From the NCBI RefSeq assembly GCF_025465545.1, contig NZ_JAODMK010000012.1, positions 1-54,732 of the forward strand: 54,732 nt of DNA, in the 5' to 3' direction. A program made the position numbers and the translations under genes. Positions 8,771-19,944 of the stretch are shown piece by piece. The notes under the pieces were generated by a model. That model was not told where the DNA came from. It ran no database searches and saw only the letters and a program-made list of their open reading frames with translations. This stretch comes from Naasia sp. Its GTDB lineage: Bacteria; Actinomycetota; Actinomycetes; Actinomycetales; Microbacteriaceae. Each line of letters begins with the position of its first letter. The stretch's first letter is position 1.

Positions 8771-8823
8771 CCCCCTCCTCGGGGACTTTGCGCGCAACGG
8801 CCCGAGTGGGCCAGGGTGGGTGC
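8771..8823 (+). promoter_or_regulatory. rmlABCD promoter with C/G-tract inverted repeat, leaderless
   Basis: CCCCCTCCTCGGGG at 8771-8784 is an inverted repeat starting 41 bases before a -10-like CAGGGT at 8812-8817. Six bases later comes the ATG of rmlA, so the transcript is probably leaderless. The inverted repeat belongs to a family seen upstream of at least eight other genes here and is a candidate activator site. Confidence 0.5.
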
Positions 8824-10696
<1,873 letters not shown>

Positions 10697-10697
<1 letters not shown>

Positions 10698-12100
10698 TGC
10701 CGATCGAGTACGGCAAGCAGCTGTCGGTGCACGAGACGCGCATCCCTGGGCTGCTCGTACTCGATCTGCCGGTGCACGGCGACGCCCGCGGCTGGTTCAA
10801 GGAGAACTGGCAGCGGGCCAAGATGGTCGGCCTCGGCCTGCCCGACTTCCGGCCGGTGCAGAACAACGTGTCGTTCAATGAGAAGGTCGGCACCACCCGG
10901 GGGATCCATGCGGAACCGTGGGACAAGCTCGTCTCGGTCGGTGCCGGACGCATCTTCGGCGCCTGGGTGGACCTGCGCGACGGAGAGTCGTTCGGGGAGG
11001 TCGTGACCGCCGAGCTCGACGCCTCGTCCGCGGTCTTCGTGCCCCGTGGCGTGGGCAACGCCTTCCAGACCCTCGAGCCTGACACCGTCTACAGCTACCT
11101 GGTCAACGACCACTGGAGCGCAGACGGGCAGGCGCAGTACACCTTCCTGAACCTTGCGGACGAGACGGTCGGCGTGGCGTGGCCCGTGCCCCTTGCCGAT
11201 GCGGAGCTCTCCGACAAGGACCGGGCCCATCCGAGGCTGGCGGACGTGACGCCCATGGCGCCGCGGCGCATCCTCGTGCTCGGCGCCGGCGGCCAGCTGG
11301 GGCTGGCGCTGCGGCGCGCGCTTCCCGCAGCGGACTTCCGCACCCGGGCTGAGTTCGATCTGGCGGACCCGAGGTCGTATGCGCGCGTCCGCTGGAGCGA
11401 CTATTCCACGGTGATCAACGCGGCCGCCTATACGAAGGTCGACGTCGCCGAGACGGAGAGGGGACGCGCGGACGCCTGGGCGGCCAACGTGACCGGAGTC
11501 GGTCACCTCGCCCGCGCCGCCGCCGAGAACGCCCTGACCCTCGTGCACGTCTCGAGCGACTACGTCTTCGACGGAACCCAGGACCCGCATCCGGAGGACG
11601 AGCCGTTCACGCCGCTCGGCGTCTACGGCCAGACGAAGGCGGCGGGGGACGCGCTGGTCGCGACCGTGCCGCGGCACTACATCGTGCGCACCAGCTGGGT
11701 GATCGGCGATGGCGTCAACTTCGTCCGCACGATGGCCTCGCTCGCCGGGCGCGGAACCTCGCCCTCCGTCGTGGACGACCAGGTGGGCCGGCTCACCTTC
11801 GCAGACGACATCGCCGCCGGCATCTCCCATCTGCTGTCGACCGGCGCCGGCTACGGCACATACAACCTCTCCAACGGGGGCGAACCCCAGTCGTGGGCGC
11901 AGATCGCCGCACGGGTCTTCGAACTGACCGGTTCGGATCCGAAGGCCGTGACCGGGGTGAGCACCGAGGAGTACTTTCGCGGAAAGAGCGCCGCTCCGCG
12001 GCCGCTCTGCAGCACGCTCGACCTGGCGAAGCTGCAGGCGACCGGGTTCACTCCGCGGGACGCGGACGAGGCGCTGCGCGCGTACCTGTCCGCGCCCTGA
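10697..12100 (+). CDS. fused dTDP-4-dehydrorhamnose 3,5-epimerase / 4-reductase
   Basis: A 467-residue fusion of the last two rhamnose enzymes. Residues about 1-185 are RmlC-like cupin: GDARGWFKENW, the catalytic His in TTRGIHAEPWDK (H71), and FVPRGVGNAFQTLE. Residues about 190-467 are RmlD-like SDR: LGAGGQLGLAL, VINAAAYTKVDVAE, SSDYVFDG and the catalytic YGQTK. The product is dTDP-L-rhamnose. Fusion of the two is known in some actinobacteria; separate genes are more usual. The GTG start overlaps the rmlB stop by one base. The epimerase His is followed by AEP where RmlC usually has YQ or an aromatic pair. Confidence 0.93.
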
Positions 12101-12176
12101 GACGAGCCACGTTCGCTTGACGCAACCGACACCCGGCCCGCGGGAGGCGATTGCGTCCCGTCGCCCAAGGCGCCCT

Positions 12177-12182
12177 TAGGCT
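12177..12182 (+). promoter_or_regulatory. -10 box of the 12256 sugar transferase gene
   Basis: TAGGCT (TAnnnT) lies about 74 bases before the GTG at 12256, in the 155-base gap after rmlCD. GGAGGG at 12241-12246 is the likely ribosome-binding site. Confidence 0.4.
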
Positions 12183-12255
12183 GGGGCGGGGGAGTTCTCC
12201 CTGGGGCGGCGCCACCGGCCTCATTGGACAAACGGTGGCCGGAGGGCCTGGCTAC

Positions 12256-13761
12256 GTGAGAGTTTCACGCGCGACGCCCGCCGGCGGGCGAGGAATCCAG
12301 GAGATCGCTCCGCCCGCTTCGCCGCGCCAGCCGGGCTGGACGCGCCAGTACGCCCGCCGGTTGCTCGCCACCGATCTGCTCGTGATCCTCGCCACCATCC
12401 TCGGATCGCAGTTGCTGTGGTTCGGCGTTGACAGCCAGAGGCTGCGGATCAACGGCGGCAGCGCACCGTTCGAGCCCAACTACTGGCTGGTGTCCCTCGT
12501 CCTCGTCGCCGGCTGGCTGGTCGTCCTGGTCGTCTACGACACGAGAGACCCGCGCGTGATCGGGATCGGGCCGATGGAGTACAAGCGGGTGCTCGACGCC
12601 GGCATGCTCCTGTTCGGAGTGGCAGCCATCGTCGCCCTCCTCTTCCGCTTCGAGCCGGCCCGCGGCTACGTGATCACCGCCTTCCCGCTCGGGGTGGTCC
12701 TGCTCGTCCTCTCGCGCTGGGCATGGCGGCAGAAGCTGGTGCGCGAGCGGGTCGCGGGCCGGTCCTCATCCTCCGTGCTCGTGGTCGGCTCCGGCACCAG
12801 CGTCGGCTACCTGCTCGAGCAGTTCAAGCGATTCCCCGCAGCCGGCTACCTTCCGGTCGCCGCCTGCCTCGCGGAACCGGCGGACGGGCAGATGCCCAAA
12901 AAGGTGCACGGTATCCCCGTGGTCGGGGAGCTCGATGACGTGGCCGACGTGGCGAAGTCGCTCGGCGTCGATATCGTCATGCTCACCAGCTCCGACCATC
13001 TGCCGCCGAGCGTGGTTCGCAACATCAGCTGGTCGCTGGAGGCATCGGGGATCGATGTGGCCGTCGCTCCCGCACTCACCGCGATCGCCGGCCCACGGAT
13101 CCACACCCGGCCCGTTGCGGGCCTCCCCGTCCTGCATGTGGAAGTGCCGCGCTACGAGGGGTGGAAGCGCGTGCTGAAGGCGGTCTTCGACTGGTCCGCG
13201 GCTGCGATCGCCGTCACGCTGCTGTCGCCGGTGCTGCTCGTGCTCGCGCTGCTCGTAGCCGCCGACAGTCGAGGGCCCATCTTCTTCCACCAGGAGCGCG
13301 TCGGACTGAACGGCCGGGTCTTCCGGATGCACAAGTTCCGTTCGATGGGCGTCGACGCGGAGGAGCGCCGCAAGGAGCTCGAAGACAGCAACGAGGCCGC
13401 GGGCCCGCTGTTCAAGATGAAGGACGATCCGCGCGTGACGCGGGTGGGCCGGTGGATGCGGCGCTACAGCATGGACGAGCTGCCGCAGCTGTTCAACGTG
13501 CTCGCGGGCGAGATGTCGATGGTGGGTCCGCGGCCGCCCCTGGTGGAGGAGGCGGCGAAGTACGAGCCCACCGTGCGCCGGCGGCTGCTCGTGAAGCCCG
13601 GAATCACCGGACCCTGGCAGATCAGCGGCCGGTCGGACCTCTCCTGGGACGAGGGAGTGCGGCTCGACCTCTACTACGTGGAGAACTGGTCGCTCGCCAA
13701 CGATTTGATCCTCCTCGTCCGCACCGTCGGCGCCGTGGTTCTGAATCGCGGAGCCTACTGA
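12256..13761 (+). CDS. polyprenyl glycosylphosphotransferase, initiating (WbaP/CpsE-like)
   Basis: A 501-residue enzyme that would start repeat-unit synthesis by moving a hexose-1-phosphate from a UDP-sugar to polyprenyl phosphate. The N-terminal half has four or five membrane spans and a Rossmann-like domain (VLVVGSGTSVGYLLEQF). The C-terminal Bac_transf domain has a membrane-entering helix, then FFHQERVGLNGRVFRMHKFRSM, YSMDELPQLFNVLAGEMSMV with the catalytic Asp-Glu pair, GPRPP, and KPGITGPWQISGRSDLSW. It is a close paralogue of the protein at 52701-54194. GTG 12256 has GGAGGG nine bases upstream; an earlier in-frame start is possible. Confidence 0.9.
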   Translation: MRVSRATPAGGRGIQEIAPPASPRQPGWTRQYARRLLATDLLVILATILGSQLLWFGVDSQRLRINGGSAPFEPNYWLVSLVLVAGWLVVLVVYDTRDPRVIGIGPMEYKRVLDAGMLLFGVAAIVALLFRFEPARGYVITAFPLGVVLLVLSRWAWRQKLVRERVAGRSSSSVLVVGSGTSVGYLLEQFKRFPAAGYLPVAACLAEPADGQMPKKVHGIPVVGELDDVADVAKSLGVDIVMLTSSDHLPPSVVRNISWSLEASGIDVAVAPALTAIAGPRIHTRPVAGLPVLHVEVPRYEGWKRVLKAVFDWSAAAIAVTLLSPVLLVLALLVAADSRGPIFFHQERVGLNGRVFRMHKFRSMGVDAEERRKELEDSNEAAGPLFKMKDDPRVTRVGRWMRRYSMDELPQLFNVLAGEMSMVGPRPPLVEEAAKYEPTVRRRLLVKPGITGPWQISGRSDLSWDEGVRLDLYYVENWSLANDLILLVRTVGAVVLNRGAY

Positions 13762-13811
13762 GCCTCGTTCGTCTCCCTGCGCCTGCGGACGGTCCGGTTG
13801 CTCCGCGCCCA

Positions 13812-13817
13812 TAGGAT
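13812..13817 (+). promoter_or_regulatory. -10 box of the 13948 pyruvyltransferase gene
   Basis: TAGGAT fits TAnnnT and lies in the 186-base gap 13762-13947, about 130 bases before the GTG. The remaining gap shows nothing further that I can name. Confidence 0.35.
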
Positions 13818-13947
13818 CGAAGGGTTCGGTCTCCTGTCCCGCGTCGGCGCTTCGCCTGCGCGCTGGTCGCGGCGGACCGTTCAGCGGTCCTCTGCAGAGT
13901 CCGCGCTCATCGGGCTACCGGCCCTCGACGGCAGGACAGGAGTAGGC

Positions 13948-15162
13948 GTGGGGTTCGTTCGCACCGCCACCGCGGTGGCTGCGTCTGCTGCCATCCACGC
14001 GCAGTCCGTGCGCGGCCCTCGTGCGCCCCGGGCGGCTCACAGGGACGCTGCACTGGGTCTGGTGATCACGGGCGAGTTCGGCTCGCTCGGCGATCAGGCG
14101 CTCGTTGCGGGCGCGGAGGAGGAGCTGGAGAGGGGCGGGCACACCTGGAACCTGCTTGCGCCGGGCCCCGCGGCACCGTGGGCGGCCGTGACGGAGCGGC
14201 CGACCTACAGCGAGACGGGGCGTCTGGCGCTGGGGGGGACGGTGTGGCGCCCGCGCCACCTCGCAGAGGCTGCCCCCGGGGGCATCATCATGATCGGGGC
14301 CGACTCCATGGACGGCGCGTACGGTGTGAGAGGGGTCTCGGTGCGCATCTCAGCACTCAACCTCGCGGCACGTGCGGGCGGCGTCGCGTCCCTGGTCAAC
14401 TTCAGCATGCGGGAGACGGTCCCGCCGGGGATCGCCCGGCTGATCCGCAGCCTCGACCCCCGCGTCCGGCTCGTGGCCAGGGATCGCCTCTCCGCGTCGC
14501 GCTTGAGGAAGACCGCCCCGGGGCGTGAGGTGGACAGCGCGCCCGATGTCGCGATCCTCCTTCGTCCCCTGGTCTCGCAGCAGGTGCGGGACTTCCTCGC
14601 CCTGGTGCGGCGGCGAAACGAGAACCAGCTGCCTGTTGCCGCCCTGGTGCCGAATCGCCATCTGGCCGGGCTGGCCGGGGGGCGGGCTGGTGACGACGTC
14701 GCCTACTTCCGCGCCTGCGCCCGAGTGCTGCTCGACGCCGGGTACTTCGTCATCCTCCTGGCTCACGACGTGCGCCCGCGGCCGGGTGACCCCCACCTGA
14801 TCGCCCGGGTGGAGTCCTCGCTCGCCGACAGGAACGTGCTGGCGGTGCTGCCCCGATCCGCCCCCGAGGCGAAGGCGGTTCTCGCGACCACCGAGCTGGT
14901 GGTTTCGGCGCGCATGCACGCCGCTGTCGCGTCTTTGAGCTCCGGGGTGCCGACCATCGGGCTCGACTACCTGGACAAGTTCTGCGGGCAGTTCGAGTGG
15001 TACGGGATGGAGAGGTACGTGACGCGCTGGACCGACGCCTTCTCGGACGACTCGCTCGCCTCCCTCGTCCACACGGCGCGCGACACAGGGGCGGCGCTGA
15101 GGCGCGAACTGGCAGGTGGCGTCGCGGCGGCGCTGGCGGTGCCCCGGAACTGGCTTCCCTAG
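13948..15162 (+). CDS. polysaccharide pyruvyl transferase family protein
   Basis: A 404-residue protein of the CsaB/WcaK pyruvyl transferase family, a GT-B-like fold. Family marks are the N-terminal ITGEFGSLGDQAL, the GIIMIGADSMDGAYG segment near residue 120, and the C-terminal VSARMHAAVASLSSGVPTIGLDYLDKF, which matches the S/G-RMH motif. The usual reaction is transfer of pyruvate from phosphoenolpyruvate to a sugar as a ketal, giving the polymer a negative charge. AGGAG lies five bases before the GTG. The flippase gene starts two bases after its stop, so the pair is one transcript. Confidence 0.8.
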   Translation: MGFVRTATAVAASAAIHAQSVRGPRAPRAAHRDAALGLVITGEFGSLGDQALVAGAEEELERGGHTWNLLAPGPAAPWAAVTERPTYSETGRLALGGTVWRPRHLAEAAPGGIIMIGADSMDGAYGVRGVSVRISALNLAARAGGVASLVNFSMRETVPPGIARLIRSLDPRVRLVARDRLSASRLRKTAPGREVDSAPDVAILLRPLVSQQVRDFLALVRRRNENQLPVAALVPNRHLAGLAGGRAGDDVAYFRACARVLLDAGYFVILLAHDVRPRPGDPHLIARVESSLADRNVLAVLPRSAPEAKAVLATTELVVSARMHAAVASLSSGVPTIGLDYLDKFCGQFEWYGMERYVTRWTDAFSDDSLASLVHTARDTGAALRRELAGGVAAALAVPRNWLP

Positions 15163-15164
15163 CC

Positions 15165-16364
15165 ATGGCGATGAGCTCGTCGTCCCTTCCGCACCTGTTC
15201 AATGCGGCGGGCAGCGTCGCAGTGCCGCTCAGCGCGCTGCTCGTCGCCCCGCTGCTGGCACGCGCCCTCGCTCCGGCCGGCCGAGGGACGTTCGCGAATG
15301 ATCAGGCCCTCCTGGTGATCGCCGCGTCGCTTCTCGCACTCGGAGTCGCCGACGCCTCCACCGTGCACTGGATGGAGTGGTCCCGCCGTCGTCGCTCCGC
15401 GGTCGTGTGGGGCAACGTTCTCGTGGCCTTCGCGATCGCGGGGGTCGCGGTCATCGCGATCTCGCACCAGCGGTCGTTCCCGGCCGCCGAGGTCGCGCTC
15501 CTGATCGTCGGTGCGGGCGCCCTCGCCGCGGCCAGTCACTTCCGAGGCGTTGCCCTCGCGAGCGGCACGGTGGTCACGGTGGCCATCGAGAAGTGGGTCA
15601 GCTCTTTCGGCCGGCTCCTCCTCACGCTCGTCCTGTTCGGCACGGGCAACCTCACCGTGCTCTCGGCCCTCGCTGCGCTGGTGCTGCCTCAGCTCGCGGG
15701 TGCGCTCTACCTCGCCGTCGCCTCCCGCGGCCTCTCCGCCCCTGCCCGGAGCTTCAGCGGCCGGCAGGGAGTCGGATGGGCCTTCGCCGGAAGCGCCTCA
15801 GGGTCGCTGCTGGTCAACCTCGATCAGCTCCTCCTGCTCCCTCTCATCGGTCCCGCGCAGCTCGGCTACTACGCCGTCGCGGTCACCCTCGCCGAGATCT
15901 TCACCACCGCGGCCAAGCCGTTCCGGGACGCCGTCATGGCGGCCCCGGGGAGGCCGCCTGCGATTCTGGCCATCCGCGCCCTTGGCCTTCTCGCGCTCGG
16001 AGCGGTCGCCTGTGCCGTCGGCTTCGGCTGGGCGGTGCCCGCCGTCTTCGGCGACGAGTACCGGGCCGCCGTCCCTGCTGCTCTCGTCCTGATCGTCGGA
16101 GGTGTGCTCAAGGCGTGGGGGTATGTGCTGGGCGCATACCTCATCCGAATGCGCCGCTATCGTTCCCGGTTGGTGATCACGACCGCCGCACTGCTCGCCG
16201 ACATCGGTCTGCTGCTGCCCCTTGCCGGGCTCGGCGCCGTCGGCGCCGCAGTCGCAGCCTCGGTGGGCTACGCAGTCCTGGCCGGCGGGACCCTCGTCGT
16301 CCTGCTTCGCAGCAGGCACTCCCCAGAGCCGGCGATGGGACTCGAGCGGCCGATGAGGAAGTAG
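15165..16364 (+). CDS. Wzx-like polysaccharide flippase
   Basis: A 399-residue membrane protein with about twelve spans and the MATE/MOP-superfamily layout of Wzx flippases. Phe and Gly stand at the start of helices and the first helix contains LLVAPLLARALAPAGRGTF, similar to the LARxLGPxxFG motif of the family. It would move lipid-linked repeat units to the outer face of the membrane. It begins two bases after the pyruvyltransferase stop; a second ATG at 15171 is equally possible. The sequence around its stop, CCCATTCGGGGG, resembles the C/G-tract inverted repeats found at other promoters. Confidence 0.78.
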   Translation: MAMSSSSLPHLFNAAGSVAVPLSALLVAPLLARALAPAGRGTFANDQALLVIAASLLALGVADASTVHWMEWSRRRRSAVVWGNVLVAFAIAGVAVIAISHQRSFPAAEVALLIVGAGALAAASHFRGVALASGTVVTVAIEKWVSSFGRLLLTLVLFGTGNLTVLSALAALVLPQLAGALYLAVASRGLSAPARSFSGRQGVGWAFAGSASGSLLVNLDQLLLLPLIGPAQLGYYAVAVTLAEIFTTAAKPFRDAVMAAPGRPPAILAIRALGLLALGAVACAVGFGWAVPAVFGDEYRAAVPAALVLIVGGVLKAWGYVLGAYLIRMRRYRSRLVITTAALLADIGLLLPLAGLGAVGAAVAASVGYAVLAGGTLVVLLRSRHSPEPAMGLERPMRK

Positions 16365-16415
16365 CCCATTCGGGGGACACGCCAGCCCCTACCGCAGAAG
16401 CGGGATGCCCGCGAT

Positions 16416-16444
16416 TAGGTTCACAGCTACACCGCTAACGGAGG
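16416..16444 (+). promoter_or_regulatory. -10 box and ribosome-binding site of the WecG-like gene
   Basis: TAGGTT at 16416-16421 fits TAnnnT, and ACGGAGG at 16438-16444 lies nine bases before the GTG at 16454. GCGGG-ATG-CCCGC just upstream is a short inverted repeat. Confidence 0.45.
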
Positions 16445-16453
16445 CACTGCTCA

Positions 16454-17275
16454 GTGACACTGAAAAATCTGGAAGTGCTCGAAGGCGCCGCAGACGCGGG
16501 GACGAGGATCCCCCTCCAGGTCCGCGACGGCCGGGCATACCTGCTGGGTCATGAGATGTTCGCTGATTCGCCCTTCGTGCTGCTCAACGAGATCGAGCGA
16601 TTGCTCGTCACCGACGAGCCTCACCTCGTCGTCACCGCCAATGTGGATCAGGCCCTCAACCTGCGGCGAGACCCAGTCTTGGATCGTGCGTACTCGATCG
16701 CTTCGCTGCGCCTGATCGATGGGCAGCCGCTTGTCGCGGCACTGCGGCTTCTCGGCATGCCGTCGGTGTTCCGCAACACGGGAGCGGACCTGATCGATGA
16801 CGTCGCACGCTCGGCAGGAGCCCGCAACTGGCGGATCGCGGTCTTCGGTGGTGGCGCCGGGACCGCCGAGAGGGCGGCCGCCGCGCTGGCCGACCGCGCG
16901 CGGAACAGCGTCATCGAGGGCTTCGCGTTCCCATTCGTGTCCTCGGCCCGCGATCCGCGGGCGAAGGCCGTGGTGAGCGAGCTGGCAGCCTTCCGTCCCG
17001 ACATCGTCTTCATGTGCCTCGGCTCGCCCAAGCAGGAGGAGTGGTACCTCGAGTGGCGGGACCAACTCCCTCCCGGCGTCTATGTCGGCGCCGGGGCAGC
17101 CGTCGACTTCGCTGCGGGCCGGCGGGTGCGCGCCCCCCGCTGGGTGCAGAAGCTGGGTGCCGAGTGGACCTGGCGCCTTGCCCAGGAGCCCCGTCGTCTC
17201 GCGTCGCGCTACCTCGTCAAGGGTCCCGGCTTCCTCGGGCTGCTGGCGACCTCCCTGGTCGCCAGCTTGCGGTGA
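16454..17275 (+). CDS. WecG/TagA/CpsF family glycosyltransferase
   Basis: A 273-residue GT26-type glycosyltransferase. It shows the family signatures VVTANVDQALNLRRDP (about 58-73), LRLIDGQPLV with the catalytic-region Asp, and FMCLGSPKQEEWY (about 196-208), then GVYVGAGAAVDFAAG. TagA adds ManNAc to GlcNAc-PP-lipid in wall teichoic acid; WecG adds ManNAcA. The acceptor here is probably a lipid-linked monosaccharide. GTG 16454 follows GGAGG. Its last four bases overlap the start of the next glycosyltransferase (GTGA), so the two are coupled. Confidence 0.9.
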   Translation: MTLKNLEVLEGAADAGTRIPLQVRDGRAYLLGHEMFADSPFVLLNEIERLLVTDEPHLVVTANVDQALNLRRDPVLDRAYSIASLRLIDGQPLVAALRLLGMPSVFRNTGADLIDDVARSAGARNWRIAVFGGGAGTAERAAAALADRARNSVIEGFAFPFVSSARDPRAKAVVSELAAFRPDIVFMCLGSPKQEEWYLEWRDQLPPGVYVGAGAAVDFAAGRRVRAPRWVQKLGAEWTWRLAQEPRRLASRYLVKGPGFLGLLATSLVASLR

Positions 17276-18279
17276 CGGCCCCCGACGCCCTCTTCGTCGC
17301 CTGGATAGGGCAGAACGGGCGCACCCAGGGCCTCGCGAAGTATCTGGGCATCGAGGCCGCCTTCATCCGGTCCGACAGCCGGCTGCTGCCGGTGCGCTAT
17401 GCCAGACAGTGGGCTGCAACCGGACGGCTGCTGCACGCCCGCCGGCCACGAGTGGTGCTCGTGATGCAGCCGCCGATCCTCGCGCTGCTGCCCGTCCTGC
17501 TCTACGCACGGGCGGCGGGTGCGAGGGTGATCGCCGATCTGCACACGGGCGTCTTCGCCGATCCCAAGTGGCGCTGGGCGTCTCGTCTGCTCATGCGCCT
17601 GCTGGCGCCTTCCGGGACGGTCATCGTGACGAACGAGGCGCTTGCCCGCATCACGCGCGCGCGCGGCATCGAGACGCTGGTCCTGCATGACCTGATAGAG
17701 CCGATCACGCGGGTTGTCCGCGAAGCCGCCCTGCCCGCCGGCCTGGAGGAGGATTCCTTCGTCCTCGTCCCGGTCGCCTATGCCCACGACGAGCCCCTTC
17801 AGGAGATCCTCGCCGCGGCGAGCGCCTCCCCTGACCTGCGCTGGGTTCTCACGGGCCGAGCTCCGGACTCCCTCGTCCGCCAGGCGCCCGCCAACGTCCT
17901 CTTCCCCGGATTCGTCGACGATGCCGTGTTCCAGCGCCTGCTCACGACTGCCGGGGTCGTGCTGGCGGCCACAACAGAGGAGCACACCATGCAGCGGTCA
18001 GGGTACGAGGCGCTCTCCGCAGGACGTCCCCTCGTGACCACGGACACCGCGGTGCTCCGGGAGTACTTCGGCGATGCGGCCCCGCACGTCCCCGCCGATG
18101 GCCCCGGCATCCTCGCGGGCGTTCGGACCGTACTCGCCCGCCGGGACTTCTACCTGCAGGCCATGCTCGCTCTGCGGGACGAGCGGATGCACGCGCAGCA
18201 GGTGTCTCTCGAAGCGCTGCGGATGCGCGTGCAGGCGGCCTCCCCAGGCGCCGACGGGCGCAGGGGTCCCGCCGTCTGA
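17272..18279 (+). CDS. GT-B type glycosyltransferase (GT4-like)
   Basis: A 335-residue protein with a GT-B layout: an N-terminal domain with VVLVMQPPILALLPVLLYA and VIADLHTGVFADPKWRW, and a C-terminal domain with VLTGRAPDSLV, NVLFPGFVDDAVFQRLL and the donor-binding EEHTMQRSGYEALSAGRPLVTTD. The Glu in SGYEAL corresponds to the EX7E-type donor region of GT4. No signal peptide is present, so it acts in the cytoplasm on a lipid-linked acceptor. GTG 17272 overlaps the previous gene by four bases. The donor sugar is unknown; rhamnose is possible from context. Confidence 0.75.
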   Translation: MTAPDALFVAWIGQNGRTQGLAKYLGIEAAFIRSDSRLLPVRYARQWAATGRLLHARRPRVVLVMQPPILALLPVLLYARAAGARVIADLHTGVFADPKWRWASRLLMRLLAPSGTVIVTNEALARITRARGIETLVLHDLIEPITRVVREAALPAGLEEDSFVLVPVAYAHDEPLQEILAAASASPDLRWVLTGRAPDSLVRQAPANVLFPGFVDDAVFQRLLTTAGVVLAATTEEHTMQRSGYEALSAGRPLVTTDTAVLREYFGDAAPHVPADGPGILAGVRTVLARRDFYLQAMLALRDERMHAQQVSLEALRMRVQAASPGADGRRGPAV

Positions 18280-18310
18280 AGGCGCCCCCTTCGCTCCTGC
18301 TGCCCCCGGC

Positions 18311-19798
18311 TCATGACGAGGACAGAGCCGCTGCCGGTCCCGGCCCTCCGGTGAGTCTCCGCAGTCCCAGATACGCGCCGGCGAACGCGGCGACGTAGAT
18401 GACCCCCGCCAGTGCGACGTCGACGAGGGGGGCCACCTGCAGGAGCGGACGGGCGAGAGCCCAGACGCCGATCGCGACGAGGGCCGCGAGCGCGGCGACG
18501 GCCACCTCCTTCAGCACCAGACGGAAGACCGGCCCCGGGATGGCCGTGACGACGCGGATGAGGAAGAGCGCCTCGGACACGATTGCCACTGCGACGATGC
18601 TCGCCGGGCCCAGCTCGGGCGCCACCAGAAACGCCGCGGCGAGGAGGGCCAGGGTGCCGGACGCCGACACCCAGGTGGCCAGAGCGAAGTACGCAGGCCG
18701 GTTCTGGGCCTGCACGACGACAGCCACCGTGAGGTGCACGACGGTCAGGAGCGCGGCCAGGCCGAATGCCTGGAAGTAGGAGGCCGCCTGCGCCCAGGGA
18801 GCCCGTTCGCCGAGCCACAGCTGCATGAGGGCGGGCGCCTCGAGGATGAGCGGAACGATCACGGCTGCGCCGAGAATGGCGAGAGCCAGTGTTCCCCGCA
18901 CCGTCAATCGCTCACGCCGGCCTCCGTCCAAGGTCATCAGGTTCGGCAGCAGCGGATCGAGGAGCCATGCCATCGTCTGTCGCAGAGCCTGGGCGACCCG
19001 GAGTCCGGCGCCCACGGCGGTGGCGCTCGACGGTCCGGCAAGGAGAGCCGCCAGGAAGGTGGGCAGGAAGGCCGCCAGCTGAGTGGCTGACGCGAGGCTG
19101 AACCAGCTGACTCCGAAACGGAGCAGCGCGCGCGCCTCTCGGCGGTCGTATCGGCGCGGAGACCAGGAGAAGAACGGCGCGAATCGGCGCATCCGGATGC
19201 CCGAGAGGAGGGGGGACAGGAGGAAGGTGAAGGCCTCGACGAGGGCAACCGCGACGATCCCGCCGTCCGCCACCAGGAGCACTCCGAGTGCGGCGATGCG
19301 GCCCAGGATGGCGATCGTCTGGTGCAGGCGCTCCACGTCGAAGCGCTGGATCCCGCGGATGACCGCCTCGAACTGGCGGAAGATCACGCCAAGCACGGCC
19401 GCGGCGACGGCGATGCCGGCGAGGGCCGCGCTGTCGCTTCCGGACACCGCGCCCTCGCTGGCGCCCACAGAGATCGCGAGGGCAGCGAGGGCTGTGATCG
19501 TCCCCGCGGCGAGGGACAGGGCGCCGTTCGTGAGGAAGCTCGTCGCGGTCACCGCCCGGAGGCGCTCCTCCTCGTTCTCGCGAGCGGAGAGCTCGGCGAC
19601 GCGTCGGATCAGCGCGGGAGCGAGCCCGAGGTCGAAGAGGGCGGAGAGCTGAACGATCGCGAACAGGGCGACCCACACGCCGTAGGCCTGGGGGCCCGCG
19701 ATGATCAGCGCGAGCGGGAGTGCGACCAGCTGACCCACCATGTTGACGCCGCCGCCGAGGACGTTGGCGACGATGTTGTACCGCAGGGATCGACGCAC
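18311..19798 (-). CDS. Wzx-like polysaccharide flippase/oligosaccharide exporter
   Basis: A 495-residue protein with about fourteen spans and MOP/Wzx features: an N-terminal RYNIVANVLGGGVNMVGQLVALPLALIIAGPQAYGVW, very like the start of family members, and FDLGLAPALIRRVAEL in the next loop. It should translocate a lipid-linked glycan. GTG 19798 has GAGGAA shortly upstream; longer starts would be antisense to nothing useful and lack the family N-terminus. A TATCCT -10 box lies further upstream, with a C-tract about 43 bases before it that resembles half of the C/G-tract repeat. It is the third gene of this kind counting those at 15165 and 24262. Confidence 0.8.
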   Translation of the reverse strand: MRRSLRYNIVANVLGGGVNMVGQLVALPLALIIAGPQAYGVWVALFAIVQLSALFDLGLAPALIRRVAELSARENEEERLRAVTATSFLTNGALSLAAGTITALAALAISVGASEGAVSGSDSAALAGIAVAAAVLGVIFRQFEAVIRGIQRFDVERLHQTIAILGRIAALGVLLVADGGIVAVALVEAFTFLLSPLLSGIRMRRFAPFFSWSPRRYDRREARALLRFGVSWFSLASATQLAAFLPTFLAALLAGPSSATAVGAGLRVAQALRQTMAWLLDPLLPNLMTLDGGRRERLTVRGTLALAILGAAVIVPLILEAPALMQLWLGERAPWAQAASYFQAFGLAALLTVVHLTVAVVVQAQNRPAYFALATWVSASGTLALLAAAFLVAPELGPASIVAVAIVSEALFLIRVVTAIPGPVFRLVLKEVAVAALAALVAIGVWALARPLLQVAPLVDVALAGVIYVAAFAGAYLGLRRLTGGPGPAAALSSS

Positions 19799-19944
19799 GG
19801 GGTTCCTCGGCGTTTCGGGTCGGTCAGGACGACACCCGGGCACACGATCGGGCCGGACGGGTCCAGGATAGGCGACCCTGCAACGGTGACGATGCTCGCC
19901 GGGACTCGGGGGGCGATCGCCGCTGTGGCCGAGTGGCGCCGGGG